13,128 bases of DNA from Magnetococcales bacterium (GTDB lineage Bacteria > Pseudomonadota > Magnetococcia > Magnetococcales > UBA8363). The position numbers and the translations under genes were made by a program. The DNA lies in assembly GCA_015232865.1 (NCBI GenBank), contig JADFYU010000064.1:1-13128 (forward strand). Direction: 5' to 3'. Positions 5,140 through 12,273 of the stretch are shown here, piece by piece. Each line of letters starts with the position of its first letter. The stretch's first letter is position 1. The notes under the pieces were generated by a model. It saw only the letters and a list, made by a program, of their open reading frames with translations, was not told where the DNA came from and made no database searches.

Positions 5140-7414
5140 GGCTCACACTCTCCTTTTTTTTCTTGATTTGGTCAGGGTATTCAATACGATGATGATAGAA
5201 GCCAAGGGTCAAAACCCGGAAAAAAGCCTCTTCTATCTGGCCGATATCCTGGAGGGTCAACCGACACTCATCCAGTTGACCATCGGCGATCTTGCTGCCG
5301 ATTATGCGACGGATCAGAGCCTGGATCTGGGCGGACGAGGGGTTTTTCAAACTTCGGGCGGCCGCCTCAACGGAGTCGGCCATCATGAGAATGCCCGCCT
5401 CCTTGGAATAGGGTTTTGGACCTGGATAGCGATAATCCTCTATTTCGATGGTCTCCCCCTTTTTGGCCGCTTGATTGATGGCCCGATTATAAAAATATTG
5501 CAGGGTGGAAGTGCCATGATGGGTCATGATTGCCTCCAGGATGGGCCGACCCAATTTATAGGTCTGGGCCAGCTCGATGCCGTCTTTGATGTGCGACATG
5601 ATCACCTTGGAGGACATGGAGGGCAGTAGATTGTCGTGGCGGTTGGCCCCGGATTGATTCTCGACGAAATAGTGGGGTTTGGTCATTTTGCCGATATCGT
5701 GGTAGAGGGCCATCACCCGAGCCAACAACGGATTGGCGTGAATACTCTCGGCGGCCGCTTCTGCCAGGTTGCCCATCATGACCGAGTGGTGATAGGTGCC
5801 CGGACTGCGCAAGGATAGCTCTTTGACCAGGGGATGATCACCGGAAGCCAGCTCCAGCAGCCTGGAGTCGGTGGTAATGTTGAACAGGGATTCCAGAAGC
5901 GGAATCAGAGCCAGTCCCCAGAGGCCGACAAACAGACCGCTGATAAAGGCGGCCCCGCCACCGATCAGCCAGTTCCAGGAGGGAGCGTTGCCCGCCAGCA
6001 ACTCCACCACCGGCATGGTCAGAAATTGCGCCAGACCGATCCATAAACCGGCGATCAGTACGTCAAAACGGCGGCGGCAAACCCGTAGCTTGGCCCCGCC
6101 CACCAGTGATCCGATAAAATAATAGATAAACAGCGGCAACCCCCCATTGGCCGAGAGGGAGACCAGAAAAGAGAGACAGGCACCCATCATCAAAGAGCCG
6201 CCCGGTATACCGGCACGGGCTCCGACGGTGAGGGAGGCCAGAGCCGAGGCCAGGGCCACCTGAGGCAGGTAGACCGCCATCTCCGTCGGCAGGGAAAACG
6301 CCTCGGAGATCCCCTGACCGATAGCCAGGGATATGGAGGAGAGCAAAGAGGTGACCAGAAGAATAAAACCCAGCATGTAGGTGGTGACCCGATCTCGTGG
6401 AAAAGACCAGGAGGTGACCAGCAAAAACCAGCGTCCCAACCAGAGCATCAGTGCCAGGGCAATAGCGATTCCCATCAGGCGATACATCATGGCACCGGTC
6501 ATCTGGTCTTGGGTGATGGCTTTGATCTTCAGGTGGATGGCTTCTGTGACCTCGGTTCCTTCTCGAACGATCATCTGTCCGCGCCGGGCCTGGAAAAAGA
6601 CCGGTTCCACTTCGTCAAAGGCTTTTTGCCGGTTTAGCTGGGTTTCTGCCAGGTTGAGAATCAGGTTTGGTCGAATCTGCGTGCGAACTTCGGAGAGGAG
6701 CCAGGTGCTTATGGTTTGTGGCAGATCTTTGAAATGTCTTTGAAATGTCTTTCCAAGACGATTGCGAAGCTCGGCCAGGTCGATAATCTCTTGATCTTCG
6801 GAAAATTTGGAAATGGAGTTGTCGGCAATGGAGTGAATCAAAAATTCCCGATCTTCCAGATCTTTTAGGACTTCTGGCGAGCTGACGACGGGTTGTCGTT
6901 GGATTTTGGCCAGCCAGTTTTGGATGCCGACAATAATCGGTGTCAGATCCGCCTGAGCTTCGATAGCCTCCCAGACCTTGAAGGGAATTTCCTCTTCCAG
7001 GTGCTCGGAAAAGGCCAACTGTCCCGCCTCTGCCTTTGGCGGAGTATCCGATAGTCTGGATTTTTCAAGCCAGAGGAAAGCTTCGGTCAGTTGTCGGATA
7101 ATGGGGTCCACCATGCCCGGGTCCCACTCATAGGTGGAAAGAACAGCGCGGGCTGCGGCCTCCCGACGTTTTTTGGTGGTCTCGACATCTTCGATGAGAA
7201 TACCCCGATCAGCCTTGATATCCCGGGTGGCGATTTCGCCTATCTGAGGCAGATAGGCGGGGCGCAAAATAGCCGGAGAGTTGATGAGGGTTAAGAATAA
7301 AACCAACAAAATAAATAGGTTGGTATCGACAAACTTGGGAAAACGAAACCGACTGGCGTGTTGGGTGTTGATGCGTGGCAGTGGTCGTGGACTGTGTCTC
7401 TCACCGATGATCAT
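5114..7414 (-). CDS. pgpH: PgpH-like 7TM-HD cyclic-dinucleotide phosphodiesterase
   Basis: The protein has 766 residues in the order known for PgpH/YqfF. A signal-anchor helix lies at about 30-50. A large extracytoplasmic 7TMR-HDED-type region spans about 60-300. A block of about seven membrane helices spans about 306-510. A cytoplasmic HD phosphohydrolase domain spans about 540-735. The HD metal and catalytic residues are all present: H543 (TYHHSV), H572-D573 (YHDIGK), H608 (MSHIKDG), H632-H633 (MTHHGT) and D680 (MMADSVEAA). Characterised relatives in Listeria hydrolyse c-di-AMP to pApA; the substrate in this lineage is inferred. The start ATG at 7414 overlaps the phoH stop by 4 nt, and its 3' end overlaps ybeY by 26 nt. 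The phoH-pgpH-ybeY order is familiar from Firmicutes and deltaproteobacteria and is less usual in alpha- and gammaproteobacteria. The C-terminus is strongly basic (KKKK and RERGR). Confidence 0.93.
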   Translation of the reverse strand: MIIGERHSPRPLPRINTQHASRFRFPKFVDTNLFILLVLFLTLINSPAILRPAYLPQIGEIATRDIKADRGILIEDVETTKKRREAAARAVLSTYEWDPGMVDPIIRQLTEAFLWLEKSRLSDTPPKAEAGQLAFSEHLEEEIPFKVWEAIEAQADLTPIIVGIQNWLAKIQRQPVVSSPEVLKDLEDREFLIHSIADNSISKFSEDQEIIDLAELRNRLGKTFQRHFKDLPQTISTWLLSEVRTQIRPNLILNLAETQLNRQKAFDEVEPVFFQARRGQMIVREGTEVTEAIHLKIKAITQDQMTGAMMYRLMGIAIALALMLWLGRWFLLVTSWSFPRDRVTTYMLGFILLVTSLLSSISLAIGQGISEAFSLPTEMAVYLPQVALASALASLTVGARAGIPGGSLMMGACLSFLVSLSANGGLPLFIYYFIGSLVGGAKLRVCRRRFDVLIAGLWIGLAQFLTMPVVELLAGNAPSWNWLIGGGAAFISGLFVGLWGLALIPLLESLFNITTDSRLLELASGDHPLVKELSLRSPGTYHHSVMMGNLAEAAAESIHANPLLARVMALYHDIGKMTKPHYFVENQSGANRHDNLLPSMSSKVIMSHIKDGIELAQTYKLGRPILEAIMTHHGTSTLQYFYNRAINQAAKKGETIEIEDYRYPGPKPYSKEAGILMMADSVEAAARSLKNPSSAQIQALIRRIIGSKIADGQLDECRLTLQDIGQIEEAFFRVLTLGFYHHRIEYPDQIKKKKESVSRERGRSGR
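5148..5155 (-). promoter_or_regulatory. Shine-Dalgarno deciding the ybeY GTG start
   Basis: AAGGAGAG on the minus strand lies within the last codons of the pgpH-like gene, 8 nt before the GTG at 5139. It supports a non-ATG start and translational coupling. Confidence 0.7.
6727..6748. repeat. 11-bp tandem duplication inside the pgpH-like gene
   Basis: The unit CTTTGAAATGT occurs twice back to back (6727-6737 and 6738-6748), followed by another CTTT. It falls in the codons for residues around 222-230 of the extracytoplasmic domain. Since 11 is not a multiple of 3, a recent duplication would have broken the frame unless compensated; the frame is intact, so it is either old or coincidental. Confidence 0.8.
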
Positions 7415-8403
7415 GCGCCGGCATCCTTGATTTTTTCCGCTCGTTCATAGGCCCGAACAATTCGGCGAACCAATGGATGGCGAACCACATCCTTTTCCGT
7501 GAAATGAAGAAAGGAGACCCCTTTGACCTTTTTGAGCACATGAATGGCTTCAAGTAGGCCGGATTGGATGCCACGGGGCAGATCCATCTGGGTCAGATCG
7601 CCGGAGACCACCGCTTGTGACCCCTCACCCAAACGAGTGAGAAACATTTTCATTTGTTGTGTGGTGGCATTTTGGGCCTCATCAAGGATGATATAGGCTC
7701 CCTCCAGAGTGCGACCACGCATGTAGGCCAGGGGAACGATCTCCAGAGTGCCACGGGCCAACATTTTTCCCACTTTTTCTGTGCCCAGCATGTCGTATAG
7801 GGCATCGTAGAGTGGTCGCAAATAAGGGTCGATTTTGGCATGCAGATCCCCAGGCAGAAACCCCAGCCGCTCTCCAGCCTCCACAGCGGGGCGGGTCAGA
7901 ACGATCCGATCTACCCGTCCTCCCAACAGAGCCATGACAGCGGCCGCAACAGCCAGATAGGTTTTTCCCGTTCCGGCTGGACCCGAAGCCAGGGTCAGTT
8001 CGGAGTTGAGTAACGTACGGATGTAGTCAGCCTGTTTGGGATTTCTGGGGTGGATCGGGTGGAGGGGCGTGCGTAAAACAATGCCTTCACTGAAGAGTTC
8101 AACCAGGGAGCCTTTTTCCACAATGCCTTGGATTCCCGCTTCAACCTGGGCCAGATCAACCGTATCTCCTTTTTCCAGCAGTCCGTAGAGCTGCTCCAGC
8201 AGCAGCTTGACCGCTTCAGCCCGTTTTGGCTCGGCTGTCACCACCACTCCGTTGCCACGGGAGTGAAGATCGACCCGGAGCCGTTTTTCAATCAGCTTCA
8301 GGTGACTATCCCCTTCGCCAAAGAGGGTGGCTGCGAAGAGATTGTTTGGAAACTCCAAAACCAAGGAGTGTTTGTTGTCTGTCGGGGAGTTCAAATCGTC
8401 CAT
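7411..8403 (-). CDS. phoH: PhoH-family ATPase (YbeZ-type)
   Basis: This 330-residue protein carries an N-terminal KH-like region (about residues 12-80) followed by a P-loop domain. Walker A is GPAGTGKT (141-148), Walker B is YIILDEAQ with catalytic D241-E242, and the sensor-like motif is VVSGDLTQMD (265-274). The family comprises RNA-associated ATPases; in E. coli YbeZ interacts with YbeY and is linked to rRNA maturation, which matches the presence of ybeY two genes downstream. The ATG at 8403 is the only reasonable start because an in-frame TAA lies 9 nt upstream. Its only ribosome-binding-site-like sequence (GTAGGA) is almost touching the start codon, so initiation may be weak or depend on readthrough from miaB 46 nt upstream. 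The stop overlaps the pgpH-like start (ATGA). Confidence 0.95.
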   Translation of the reverse strand: MDDLNSPTDNKHSLVLEFPNNLFAATLFGEGDSHLKLIEKRLRVDLHSRGNGVVVTAEPKRAEAVKLLLEQLYGLLEKGDTVDLAQVEAGIQGIVEKGSLVELFSEGIVLRTPLHPIHPRNPKQADYIRTLLNSELTLASGPAGTGKTYLAVAAAVMALLGGRVDRIVLTRPAVEAGERLGFLPGDLHAKIDPYLRPLYDALYDMLGTEKVGKMLARGTLEIVPLAYMRGRTLEGAYIILDEAQNATTQQMKMFLTRLGEGSQAVVSGDLTQMDLPRGIQSGLLEAIHVLKKVKGVSFLHFTEKDVVRHPLVRRIVRAYERAEKIKDAGA

Positions 8404-8449
8404 TCCTACTTATACGGTTGTTGTGAACAGGTTCTGAAATAAAAAATGG

Positions 8450-9796
8450 TCATCCGGCCGATTCTGATTCAAAAAGTCGGCCAATCAATGAATTGGGTCG
8501 TGCTTCGGTCACCAGAACATAGATCAGATGGCCGGTCAGATCGGAAGATGCCGGAAAATTTATGCGACGAAATCCGCCGGTCCTACCGGCCATCAAGCCC
8601 CCGCCTTTTTTGGCTGGCCCTTCAACCAGAACCGATTCGACCCGACCAATTTGAGCTTGGTTTTTTTCAACCTGGATCGCGTTGATCCGCTCCTGCAGAA
8701 TAGCCAGTCTGGCCTCCGAAACGGCGCGTGGAACCTGGTCCGTCATCAGGGCGGCGGCGGTTCCGGGACGGGGAGAGAAGACAAACGAATAGGCGTGGTC
8801 ATATCGAACCTGCTCGATCAGGTCGAGGGTCTGCTGAAACTCTTCATCGCTCTCGCCCGGAAAACCGACGATGAAATCGGAGGCCAGGGCGATGTCCGGG
8901 CAGATCTCACGGAGTTTGTCGATCCAGGTCAGGTACTCTTCGACCGTGTGGCCGCGATTCATGGCTTGGAGAATGCGGTCTGAACCGCTCTGGATGGGCA
9001 GATGCATGTAGGGGCTGAGTTCGGGGACTTCGGCAAAGGCCGTCAGCAGCTCCTCACTCATATCCGCCGGGTGCGAGGTGATGAACCGAATGCGCTCCAC
9101 GCCGGGAACCAGCGCGACCTGGCGGATCAACAAGGCCAGATCGTGCTCGACCCCATCCCGGTCCGATCCCTGATAAGCATTGACATTTTGACCCAGCAGT
9201 TCAATCTCCACCGCACCGTTGGCCGTCAGATTGCTGATTTCAGCCAGAATCTCCTCAACCGGTCGGCTCCACTCCTGTCCTCGGGTAAACGGCACAACGC
9301 AATAGGTACAAAATCGATTGCACCCCTCTTGAACCGGAACCGACGCCGTCCGTTCCGAGCGGGCAGAGACGGGTAGGGCGTCGAATTTGGATTCAGCCGG
9401 TATGTCGATATCATGAATCTGTCGGGCGCCTCTGAGAACCTGATCCAACATCTGCGGAAGTCGGTGATAATTTTGTGGTCCGAAAACCAGATCGACGTAG
9501 GGCGCTCGTTTAAACAGCGCTGCCCCTTCCGCCTGACCGACACAGCCGCCCACCGCAAAAATCACCCGATGGCCCGGATTGTGCTGTTGAGTCAGTTTTC
9601 TCAGGCGTCCCAACTCGGAAAATATCTTTTCTTCGGCTTTTTCACGAATATGACAGGTATTGAGAATGATCAGATCCGCCTCCTGAGGTGCGTCCACGGC
9701 AAACAGGGCGTGACTCGTTTGCAGGAGGTCGGCCATGCGCCCGGCATCGTAGGCGTTCATCTGGCAACCATAATTTTTGATGTAGAAGTTCTTCAA
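8450..9796 (-). CDS. miaB: tRNA-2-methylthio-N6-dimethylallyladenosine synthase
   Basis: MiaB is a radical-SAM methylthiotransferase that adds a methylthio group to i6A37 of tRNAs reading UNN codons. The N-terminal UPF0004 domain carries three cluster-binding cysteines, C11 (YGCQMN), C48 (NTCHIRE) and C85 (VGGCVGQ). The radical-SAM motif CNRFCTYC gives C159, C163 and C166. The C-terminal part is a TRAM-like RNA-binding domain. All parts are present, at a normal length of 448 residues. The preferred start is the TTG at 9796: TTTAGG lies 9 nt upstream and the product then begins KNFYIKNYGCQMN, as in homologues. The in-frame TTG at 9805 directly abuts that ribosome-binding site and is unlikely. 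No ATG or GTG start exists in the open frame upstream of the conserved N-terminus. It is the first gene of the operon ending at lnt. Confidence 0.95.
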   Translation of the reverse strand: MKNFYIKNYGCQMNAYDAGRMADLLQTSHALFAVDAPQEADLIILNTCHIREKAEEKIFSELGRLRKLTQQHNPGHRVIFAVGGCVGQAEGAALFKRAPYVDLVFGPQNYHRLPQMLDQVLRGARQIHDIDIPAESKFDALPVSARSERTASVPVQEGCNRFCTYCVVPFTRGQEWSRPVEEILAEISNLTANGAVEIELLGQNVNAYQGSDRDGVEHDLALLIRQVALVPGVERIRFITSHPADMSEELLTAFAEVPELSPYMHLPIQSGSDRILQAMNRGHTVEEYLTWIDKLREICPDIALASDFIVGFPGESDEEFQQTLDLIEQVRYDHAYSFVFSPRPGTAAALMTDQVPRAVSEARLAILQERINAIQVEKNQAQIGRVESVLVEGPAKKGGGLMAGRTGGFRRINFPASSDLTGHLIYVLVTEARPNSLIGRLFESESAG

Positions 9797-9805
9797 ACAG
9801 TTCAA

Positions 9806-9811
9806 CCTAAA
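9806..9811 (-). promoter_or_regulatory. Ribosome-binding site choosing the miaB TTG start
   Basis: TTTAGG on the minus strand lies 9 nt before the TTG at 9796 and immediately against the alternative TTG at 9805. It therefore favours the shorter protein. Confidence 0.45.
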
Positions 9812-9901
9812 TTCGATAGTTGGATCTGCGAAAATAGCGTAACATATTGGTTTGTCTGACTAAAAAATAAAAACACAACCGTTGACCCGATTGGTGGGGA
9901 G

Positions 9902-9930
9902 ATTATTTTATGTTTTGCCAGAGGAATCAA
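9902..9930 (-). promoter_or_regulatory. Candidate promoter of the miaB-phoH-pgpH-ybeY-lnt operon
   Basis: On the minus strand TTGATT (9925-9930; 4 of 6), a 17-nt spacer, then AATAAT (9902-9907; 5 of 6) lie about 105 nt before the miaB start. The implied leader of about 100 nt contains a U-rich tract (9861-9873 read on the minus strand) but no stem stable enough to call an attenuator. The gap between miaB and coaD (9797-9971) holds nothing else recognisable. Confidence 0.55.
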
Positions 9931-9971
9931 GGGGTTGTGCTGATGGTGTAGAACAATGGCCCCATTTGGGT

Positions 9972-10478
9972 TCAACCGCTTGACTTGGCTTCCATCCGCT
10001 CTTTGAGTGATTTGACAACACTGGTGGGTACAAAACGGTCTATGTCCCCGCCCATGCCCGCGACCTCTTTCACCAGACGCGAAGAGATGAAGGTGGTGGA
10101 CTCACTGGCCATTACAAAGACTGTTTCCGCTTTGGAGCTGAGTTTTCGGTTCATGGCGGCCATCTGAAACTCTACCTCAAAATCAGAGATGGCCCGCAGC
10201 CCGCGTAAAATGGTGCAGGCGTTGATCTCGTTAACGAAGTCAACCAGTAGACCATCCATTTGACAGACCTCGACATTGGGCAGATCCTCCGTCGCTTCGA
10301 TCAAGAACTTGGTCCGTTGTTCAGGGGTAAACAGGGTATTCTTCGAGACATTGATGGCGACGGCCACCACCACTTTGTCAAACAGTTTGGAGCCACGGGA
10401 TATCACATCGATATGTCCCAGTGTGGCTGGGTCGAAGGTTCCCGGATAGACCGCAATTTTTTTATGGTTTTCAGTCAT
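9972..10478 (-). CDS. coaD: Phosphopantetheine adenylyltransferase
   Basis: CoaD transfers AMP from ATP to 4'-phosphopantetheine, the penultimate step of coenzyme A synthesis in the cytoplasm. The 168-residue protein begins with the nucleotidyltransferase signature YPGTFDPATLGHID, where T19-x-G21-H22 is the ATP-binding (T/H)xGH motif. RGLRAISDFEVEFQMA (92-107) and the ISSR motif (131-134) are also typical. Length is normal (about 160-170). Many homologues have asparagine in TNGH where this one has leucine (TLGH), a tolerated position. The ATG at 10478 has a good AGGA-containing site 5-6 nt upstream and lies 6 nt after the rsmD stop, so the two are co-transcribed; rsmD-coaD is a common pairing. 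Confidence 0.96.
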   Translation of the reverse strand: MTENHKKIAVYPGTFDPATLGHIDVISRGSKLFDKVVVAVAINVSKNTLFTPEQRTKFLIEATEDLPNVEVCQMDGLLVDFVNEINACTILRGLRAISDFEVEFQMAAMNRKLSSKAETVFVMASESTTFISSRLVKEVAGMGGDIDRFVPTSVVKSLKERMEAKSSG

Positions 10479-10484
10479 AGATTC

Positions 10485-11123
10485 CTATCCTTGGTGAGCG
10501 GAAGAAGGCTCTTCCATCCAGCCGCCGTTTCCAGGTTCAACCGGGATTCGGTTGGTCCAGATCGAGATTCGGCTTTCACCGTAACGTCGGGTCTGGATCA
10601 GAGCCCATCCAATCGGAAGCGTGACGATAACATGTTCTTTCTCCTCTGTCACGATTACCGTATCAGCCGCCAATAATTGAGAAGAAATCAGCAGATCAAG
10701 ACTTTTCTGGATCAGCCCCCTGTCATAGGGAGGGTCTAAAAAAACCAAGTTGAAACAGCCTGTTCCAAAATTGGTGTCGGGTTGTTTGACCGCCAGGATT
10801 TCCAGGGTTTTTATTTGTATGGCCGAGCCGAAAACAACATCGGATTGGTCGATAAATCCACAGCGCTTGATATTCTCCCGAATCAGGGCGATGGATTTTT
10901 GATTGTTGTCTACGAAAACACTCCGCTTCGCTCCCCGACTGAGAGCCTCCAGCCCCAGGTTTCCGCTCCCGGCAAACAGATCCAAAACCACCGCATCGGT
11001 TACAAAGGGAGCGATCATGCTAAACAGAGCCTCTTTGACCCGGCCCGTGGTGGGGCGAACCAAATCGTCGGTCGGCGTAGCCAGCACCCGGCCACGGCAT
11101 TTTCCAGCGGAGATTTTAACCAT
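10485..11123 (-). CDS. rsmD: 16S rRNA (guanine(966)-N(2))-methyltransferase
   Basis: RsmD methylates G966 of 16S rRNA with S-adenosylmethionine during 30S assembly. The 212-residue protein shows RPTTGRVKEALFSMI (23-37), the SAM-binding block LDLFAGSGNLGLEALSRGA (47-65) and the catalytic DPPY (130-133). The C-terminus extends about 20-25 residues past the usual end with a Gly/Pro/Ser-rich tail (from about EPGNGG), which is not needed for the fold. The start ATG at 11123 overlaps the stop of the upstream DUF523 gene by 8 nt, with little sign of its own ribosome-binding site, suggesting translational coupling. coaD follows after 6 nt. Confidence 0.94.
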   Translation of the reverse strand: MVKISAGKCRGRVLATPTDDLVRPTTGRVKEALFSMIAPFVTDAVVLDLFAGSGNLGLEALSRGAKRSVFVDNNQKSIALIRENIKRCGFIDQSDVVFGSAIQIKTLEILAVKQPDTNFGTGCFNLVFLDPPYDRGLIQKSLDLLISSQLLAADTVIVTEEKEHVIVTLPIGWALIQTRRYGESRISIWTNRIPVEPGNGGWMEEPSSAHQG

Positions 11124-11655
11124 GATCGGCTTGAGGATCGCTTATTCTTTGCCACAACCGTTGCAGGTCATGAGCATCGGTGAAATCCGATTCTTGAAAA
11201 AGAGGCAGGTCGGGAAGATGGCGCTCAAGCTGTTGGGCAAAGAGACCGCTTCCCCGTACCGAATCGGTGGGGCTGACGACAATTTTTGTCGAGTGGTGAC
11301 CGCAGGAGGGAGAGCGGCTTTTCAGGATGATCGCCGAAAGTCCCAGAGGGGGGAGGTGTGTGATCTGCACTTGACACCACCGGCTGAGTTGGTCTGTTTT
11401 ATCCTGGCGGCTATGACAGGTGATCAATCGCGCCGTCTCGGGATCTCCTTCCAACTGCATGGCTTCCCGTGGCACGCCCAACCCGCAGCCGACCTCAGGA
11501 CAGATCGGGATAAACGTGACCCCTTGAGCAGAAAGAGCGCATAACAAGCCATGGGCTTTGTCTTGGCCATCATAACGAACCGGCTCTCCGAGCAGGCAGG
11601 CGCTGATACCGATTTTGATTTCAAGAGGTTCGGTTTTTCCAAAGAGGTTTTGCAC
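11116..11655 (-). CDS. DUF523 / TudS-like iron-sulfur protein
   Basis: This 179-residue protein carries the three DUF523 signatures: ISACLLG with C20, CPEVGCGLGVPRE with C52 and E54, and LKSRSPSCG with C118. Members with these cysteines include the 2-thiouracil desulfurase TudS, which uses a [4Fe-4S] cluster to remove sulfur from thiolated bases; whether this one is a desulfurase is inferred. The start is a GTG at 11655 that immediately follows an in-frame TAG. No ATG, GTG or TTG lies between it and the ISACLLG motif, so it is the only usable start although its ribosome-binding site (TTTTAG) is poorly placed. It heads the run with rsmD and coaD. The neighbouring tRNA- and rRNA-modification genes are at least compatible with a thionucleobase-related role, but that link is speculative. 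Confidence 0.88.
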   Translation of the reverse strand: MQNLFGKTEPLEIKIGISACLLGEPVRYDGQDKAHGLLCALSAQGVTFIPICPEVGCGLGVPREAMQLEGDPETARLITCHSRQDKTDQLSRWCQVQITHLPPLGLSAIILKSRSPSCGHHSTKIVVSPTDSVRGSGLFAQQLERHLPDLPLFQESDFTDAHDLQRLWQRISDPQADHG

Positions 11656-11858
11656 CTAAAAGAGTCCGCACGTTGCCGGAAAAACTTCTGATTTAGACAG
11701 AAAATCAATGTTTTGCCTCATTGTCCACGTTTCCCTATCGAATTTGATTGAGTGATCTAGCAAAAAAAAAAATATATCAGCCGAAAACTCAGTTGTAATG
11801 GAACAAAAGCGATGAGCCGATGAGGGAAGTAAGGGTTTTATTCCATTGGCTTTGGAGG
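11656..11858. other. Divergent intergenic region between DUF523 and membrane-protein genes
   Basis: This AT-rich stretch of about 200 bp must hold promoters for both directions. On the minus strand TGGACA (11722-11727; 5 of 6), 17 nt, then TTTTCT (11699-11704; only 3 of 6) is a weak candidate. On the plus strand TTGAGT (11748-11753), 19 nt and TATATC (11773-11778) follow an A11 run (11762-11772), also weak. No RNA gene or stable hairpin was recognised. Confidence 0.4.
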
Positions 11859-11870
11859 ATGATCGCAAAA

Positions 11871-12263
11871 ATGACGACCAAAATAGAGCAGACGCCGCCG
11901 GAATTACCAGAAAAAAAACACCGACGTCGGCGCAAGTTGGATGTGTTATCCACTTTTTTTGTCTGGATCTCCGTCATTTGCTGGGCGCTCTTTATCTTTG
12001 CCATGCTGTTGATCGACCAAGCCTCGCCGGAAATGCAGAATATATTCAGTAATTATCTGGAGTTGGAGCTTCGGCAGACCTGGGATAGGGAGCGGGTCGG
12101 CAAGGCCTTGAACTTGATGTATGCGGTGGCCGGATTCTCCTTTTTTGCCCTGATCCTTAAATCCATGCGTCACCGCCGTCGGGCCGACCGCTATCCGTTG
12201 ACCCTGATCATCCTGTTTGTCTGTTCGATGTTGGGTGCTTTTTTGTTGCAGGCCAAAATTTAG
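11871..12263 (+). CDS. Small hypothetical inner-membrane protein (three predicted helices)
   Basis: This is the only plus-strand gene. I do not recognise a named family. From the ATG at 11871 it has 130 residues: a polar, basic N-terminus (KKHRRRRK), a first hydrophobic helix at about 26-48, an acidic/polar loop (PEMQNIFSNYLELELRQTWD) at about 53-72, a second helix at about 81-97, a basic turn (MRHRRRADR), and a third helix at about 110-126. By the positive-inside rule the N-terminus and the RHRRR loop should face the cytoplasm. GGAGG at 11854-11858 lies 12 nt before this ATG, a long spacing; ATGs at 11859 and 11820 are in frame but the first abuts the GGAGG and the second has no site. The coding pattern, complete frame and membrane layout support a real gene. 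It converges on the cyclic-nucleotide-binding gene with 2 bp between stops. Confidence 0.75.
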   Translation: MTTKIEQTPPELPEKKHRRRRKLDVLSTFFVWISVICWALFIFAMLLIDQASPEMQNIFSNYLELELRQTWDRERVGKALNLMYAVAGFSFFALILKSMRHRRRADRYPLTLIILFVCSMLGAFLLQAKI

Positions 12264-12273
12264 GTTTAACCTA
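12261..12273. repeat. 13-bp palindrome joining two convergent stop codons
   Basis: TAGGTT-T-AACCTA is a perfect 6-bp inverted repeat around one base. The plus-strand gene stops at its first three bases (TAG 12261-12263), and the minus-strand gene stop (TAA) is read from 12266-12268 within it. A folded stem would have at most 5 bp with a 3-nt loop and is AT-rich with no clean U tract, so it is a poor terminator. Confidence 0.6.

Noticed and set aside
5048..5629. Plus-strand open frame opposite the ybeY/pgpH junction
   Set aside because: Both minus-strand genes carry intact catalytic motifs in this stretch; the plus frame is a shadow.
9874..9939. CACAACC / GGTTGTG inverted repeat as a terminator between coaD and miaB
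   Set aside because: The arms are 7 bp with a 52-nt loop and there is no suitable U tract after the second arm; chance is more likely.
10903..11544. Plus-strand open frame opposite rsmD and the DUF523 gene
   Set aside because: It is covered by two well-supported minus-strand genes and has no domain signature.
11761..11778. A11 tract as a poly-U terminator for a minus-strand transcript
   Set aside because: No stable hairpin precedes it on the minus strand and no minus-strand gene ends there.
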